A stretch of DNA of 64,000 nucleotides from Erinaceus europaeus (taxonomy: Eukaryota; Chordata; Mammalia; Eulipotyphla; Erinaceidae): assembly GCF_950295315.1 (NCBI RefSeq), contig NC_080185.1, positions 43,251,387-43,315,386 of the forward strand. The letters are read 5' to 3'. Position 1 is the stretch's first letter, and the number at the start of each line of letters is the position of its first letter. The position numbers and the translations under genes are program-made. This document shows positions 60,905 to 64,000 of this stretch, piece by piece. Under the pieces are notes generated by a model that saw only the letters and a list, made by a program, of their open reading frames with translations, was not told where the DNA came from and searched no databases.

Positions 60905-61215
60905 TTTGTTTCTTTAATTATTTCATGATTCAATATCGACTTACAAAATTACATGTCAACAGGTGTATAATTCCACACCGTTCTCACCACCAGAGTTCTG
61001 AATCCCAGGTCCCTCCATTGCAAACCATCTCGGTTCTCCCAAGGTTGCAGATATGGGTTAATTGTCATCTCTACAACTATCTGTGTACGTTTGTACTTAA
61101 TTGCTCACTTTTCTTCTAGTTACAGTCCTCATTTCCCCTCCAAGCCTATTACTACATCCAAATATCTCTAAACTTTTTGTCCTCTCTGTATGGGACCTGA
61201 TGGAGTTTCTCCTGC
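60905..61215 (-). mobile_element. L1 3' end, antisense
   Basis: AATATCGACTTACAAAATTA, CTCACCACCAGAGTTCTGAA and CTCCATTGCAAACCATC; related to the pieces at 53000 and 58455. Confidence 0.7.
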
Positions 61216-61276
61216 CTTCTTTTAAATGGTGGGAGGGGTGTTTTGGGGGGGGAATCTTTTTAAAAATTTATTTATA

Positions 61277-61545
61277 GGGAGTCAGGCGGTAGAGCAGTGA
61301 GTTAAGCGCAAGGACCGGCTAAGGATCCCAGTTCGAGCCCCCGGCTCGAGCCCCCGGCTTCCCACCTGCAGGGAAGTTGCTTCACAGGCGGTGAAGCAGG
61401 TCTGCAGGTGTCTATCTTTCTCTCCCCCTCTGTCTTCCCCTCCTCTTTTCATTTCTCTCTGTCCTTTCCAATAACTATGACATCAATAACTACAACAACA
61501 ATAAAAAACCAAGGGCAACAAAAGGAAAATTAAATAAATAAATTT
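61277..61545 (+). mobile_element. SINE-A with a duplicated box B segment
   Basis: GGGAGTCAGGCGGTAGAGCA head, then CGAGCCCCCGGCT twice in a row at about 61333-61358. TTTTTAAAAATTTATTTATA on the left recurs on the right as TTTTAAAAATTATTTATA, a likely target duplication. Confidence 0.95.
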
Positions 61546-61549
61546 TAAA

Positions 61550-62470
61550 AATTATTTATAAAATGTAAATATTGACAAGACCATAAGATAAGAGGGGTAC
61601 AATCTCACAGAATTCCTACCACCAGAACTATGTATTCCATCCCCTCCCCTAATAGCTTTCCTATTCTTTATCCCTCTGGGAGTATGGACCCAGGATCATT
61701 ATGGGGTACAGAAGATGGGAGGTCAGACTTCTGTAATTGTTTCCCTGGTAAACATGGGCATTGGCAAGTCAATCCATACTCCTAGCCTGTCTCTCTCTTT
61801 CCCTAGTGGGGCAGGGCTCTGGGGAAGCAGGGATCCAGGACATATTGGTGAGGTCTTCTGCTCAGGGAAGTCAGATTGGTGTCATGGTAGCATCTGGAAT
61901 TCTGTGGCCGAAAAGCATTAAGATATGAAGCAAAACAATTTGTTAAATAATCAGGAATCTAAAGGCAATAATATAGGGGATGAGTGGTCCGGGAGGTGGC
62001 ACAGTGGCTAAGGCACTGGACTCTCAAGCATGAGGTCCTGAGTTCAAGTCCCAGCAGCACATGTACCAGACTGATCTCTGGTTCTTTCTCTCCTCTTATC
62101 TTCCTCATAAATAAATAAATAAATAAATAAACAAACAATACAGGGGATGAGATTTGGGATCTCCATTTTGGAGAAAGCTAGTAGGCCTATTTTAGTATAT
62201 TCCAAGGGGTCCATGACTTTACTAGTTTTTGCATGAGCTTGACAGCTAATATACAAGTGAATCAAGGGTATCTGGGGAGATGGTGTCAGAGTTGGAAATA
62301 AGGCTAGAAAGCTGGATCAGGGAAGAGAGTAGCTCCCCAATATGGGGAAAATATATAGATATTTTTAACTGTAAACCTCATCAATTTGATCTGGGGCCCA
62401 TATTCGTTGCAGGAGCCTGTGTAACCTTTGCATTCCTGTGGTCACAGTTAGGGACACTCTAGACTGCACT
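61550..62470 (-). mobile_element. L1-3'-UTR-like repeat, split by a SINE-D
   Basis: Host parts at about 61550-61984 and 62141-62470 show the same landmark order as the 60025 copy, from GGGGTACAATCTCACAGAAT to TTGCATTCCTGTGGTCACAG. GGGGATGAG stands on both sides of the SINE-D. Confidence 0.92.
61985..62140 (+). mobile_element. SINE-D, nested
   Basis: GTGGTCCGGGAGGTGGCACA head, TGGACTCTCAAGCATGAGG, AAATAAATAAATAAATAAAC tail. Confidence 0.95.
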
Positions 62471-62519
62471 AATTTCAGGGCCCAGGAGGCATCTGTTTCC
62501 ACTAGAAGATTAAATTTTA

Positions 62520-62800
62520 TCTTCTGGTGGCTGGAGTTGAGCCATGTACAATGACTTGGGGTCAAGCCCCTGATCCCCACCTACAGAGGTGAAAGGCTTC
62601 ACAAAAGGTGAAACAGTATTGCAGATATTTCTCTCTCCTTATCATTCCCACTTCCCTCTCAATTTCTCTTTGTCCTATTAAATAAAAGAAAGGGAGGGAG
62701 AGAAAAAAAAAAAAAAGGAAACAGCCACCGGGAATGTTGGATTTGTCATGCAGGCACTGAATCCAGCAACAACCTGTTGGGAATTAAGAAAAAAAAAATA
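62520..62800 (+). mobile_element. SINE-B with 3' module
   Basis: GCCATGTACAATGACTTGGG, GTCAAGCCCCTGATCCCC, AGGCTTCACAAAAGGTGAAA, a long A run and GGAATGTTGGATTTGTC module. Confidence 0.88.
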
Positions 62801-63160
62801 TTACTACGCAGCTATTAAGAACAATGAACCCACCTTCTCTGATCCATTTTGGATGGAGCTAGAAGGAATTATGTTAAGTGAGCTAAGTCAGAAAGACAAA
62901 GATGAGTAGTATGGGATGATCCCATTCATAAACAGAAGTTGAGAAAGAAGAACAGAAAGGAAAACTCGAAGCAGGATCTGACTGAGTTTGGAATAGGGCA
63001 CCAAAATAAAAATCTCTGGGAGGGTGAGGGTGGATGCTCAGCTTCACCGGTGGGGGGATAATGGAATGGGATACAGTCTTTTGGTGGTGGGAATGGTGTT
63101 TATGTACACTCCTATTAATCTGTAGACATATAATTCACTATTTAATTAATATGAGAGGGG
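62800..63160 (+). mobile_element. L1 3' end
   Basis: ACTACGCAGCTATTAAGAAC, GATGGAGCTAGAAGGAATTA, GTGAGCTAAGTCAGAAAGAC and GGTGGTGGGAATGGTG. Confidence 0.85.
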
Positions 63161-64000
63161 AAAAATTGATTGAATGCCTCAAACTCTTCAATGCACAGAC
63201 CATAGGCTAAGTCTTTGATATGTTGACTCTCTTAAAAGCTTAGACCAGGGACAACAGAAGTAACCAGTGGCACAGCTATATATAAATAATGTAAAATGAC
63301 ATAAATTATGGTGATGTTGTATAAGATACAGCAAATTCTAACAATGGGATTTTCAAAGTTAACACAATTACCAAATAATTTGATTATAGCAATAACTATC
63401 TATTGTCTTCTTAAACCCTAAGACAGCAGGAACCTCCTGTTTCCTCTATAAAGCCCATATTTCCTCCAGTCCTAGGAACTCTAGGGTGGGGTTCACTTTC
63501 CTGTATGCTTCTCTCAACTTATACCAACTGACACTGCATCTGTTGATTCCAACATAATCAATGCAATGAGTACCACCTTGGTATGCTTCACTTCAGACTG
63601 TGTCCAGAGACAACAGGTGTGGAATTTCAACCCTTCAGCCTCATTACTCAAGTGAGACCTTTCATTTCTCATAGGATTCTCTAATTCCATTTCAGGTGGT
63701 TCACTTCCTAACAAAGTTCCAAAACCTAGATATAGATCAGGTCCCATGAGATAGAATATATGTTCATACGTATCCACAAATTAGGGCAAAATACATACCT
63801 GAAAGCAAAAGTGCACAACAGTCTACAGAGAGTATGTAGCAAGAAAGTAGAAAGACCTAAAATAAAAAAAACCATAAAGTTCCTAATGAAATAGTTTGTA
63901 CTTAGACACCCTCCTCACCTACTTCCTATTACACTTCCCTCAGTCACTCCAAAGCTAACCTTATCAAAGTAAGGACTGCCAAAGCTGAATAAGGGCAAGA
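63161..64000. other. Intergenic sequence to the window end, unassigned
   Basis: About 840 bases with no hedgehog SINE and no microsatellite. No exon recognised. An 87-codon minus frame at 63514-63777 has no family resemblance that I can see. Confidence 0.45.

Noticed and set aside
44421..64000. Expected DOCK11 terminal exons or a UTR
   Set aside because: I looked for them because of human gene order, but no translated segment resembled DOCK11. In human the gap is larger than 20 kb, so absence is plausible.

Overview
This window is mammalian nuclear DNA. It carries the first six coding exons of IL13RA1 (interleukin-13 receptor alpha-1 chain) on the minus strand, with introns 1-5 complete and intron 6 cut by the left edge. 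The exons are at 44001-43929, 31417-31275, 21384-21246, 18691-18571, 4825-4653 and 1882-1731. All introns follow the GT-AG rule and the phases join without a break into 267 codons: signal peptide, fibronectin-III domains D1 and D2, and the start of D3. Exons for the rest of D3, the membrane segment and the cytoplasmic tail must lie left of position 1. A CpG island at about 43480-44420 covers exon 1 and is the likely promoter. From about 44.4 kb to 64 kb I see only upstream intergenic DNA. In human the neighbour on that side is DOCK11, but no exon of it could be recognised.

The repeat content points to a hedgehog (Erinaceidae, probably Erinaceus or a close relative). The DNA is packed with tRNA-derived SINEs of several related families, which I label here. 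SINE-A: head near GGTAGCGCAGTGGGTTAA, box B GGTTCGAGCCC, body with TCGCTTCACAAGCGGTGAAG, tail of CAACAATAA units, often with a 3' module containing AGCAGTGGATTCATAGTGC. SINE-B: head near CACACCTGGTTGAGTGCAC, box B GGTTCAAGCCC, body AAGCTTCACAAGTGGTGAAG. SINE-C: head near AGCATAATGGTTATGC, then GACTTTCATGCCTGAGGC. SINE-D: head near GGGAGGTGGCACAGTGGAT, then GGACTCTCAAGCATGAGGTC. SINE-E: head near GAAATAGCTCACTTGGATAG, then TGCTTTGCCATG. SINE-F: short, old tRNA-like fragments near CCCAGGACTTCATGCATG. Species and family assignments come from memory of hedgehog genomic sequence, not from a search.

Other layers are older mammalian repeats (L2, MIR, MER5A), 3' ends of L1 elements of at least two kinds, a recurrent L1-3'-UTR-like repeat of up to about 1 kb, two solo LTRs of one endogenous retrovirus family, and many microsatellites and polypurine tracts. 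Several insertions are nested, with target-site duplications visible, so a relative order of events can be read.

I found no second protein gene, no tRNA, rRNA or miRNA gene that I can defend, and no unknown gene system. Long open frames other than the exons are low-complexity or repeat-derived. The more interesting points are a divergent exon 5 (a five-residue gap relative to human as I remember it, and an extra cysteine), an L1 end lying almost against the exon 4 acceptor, a (CT)n tract just upstream of the exon 3 acceptor, a solo LTR in gene orientation about 4.5 kb upstream of exon 1, and the repeat architecture. Coordinates of repeats are read by eye and may be off by 10-20 bases.
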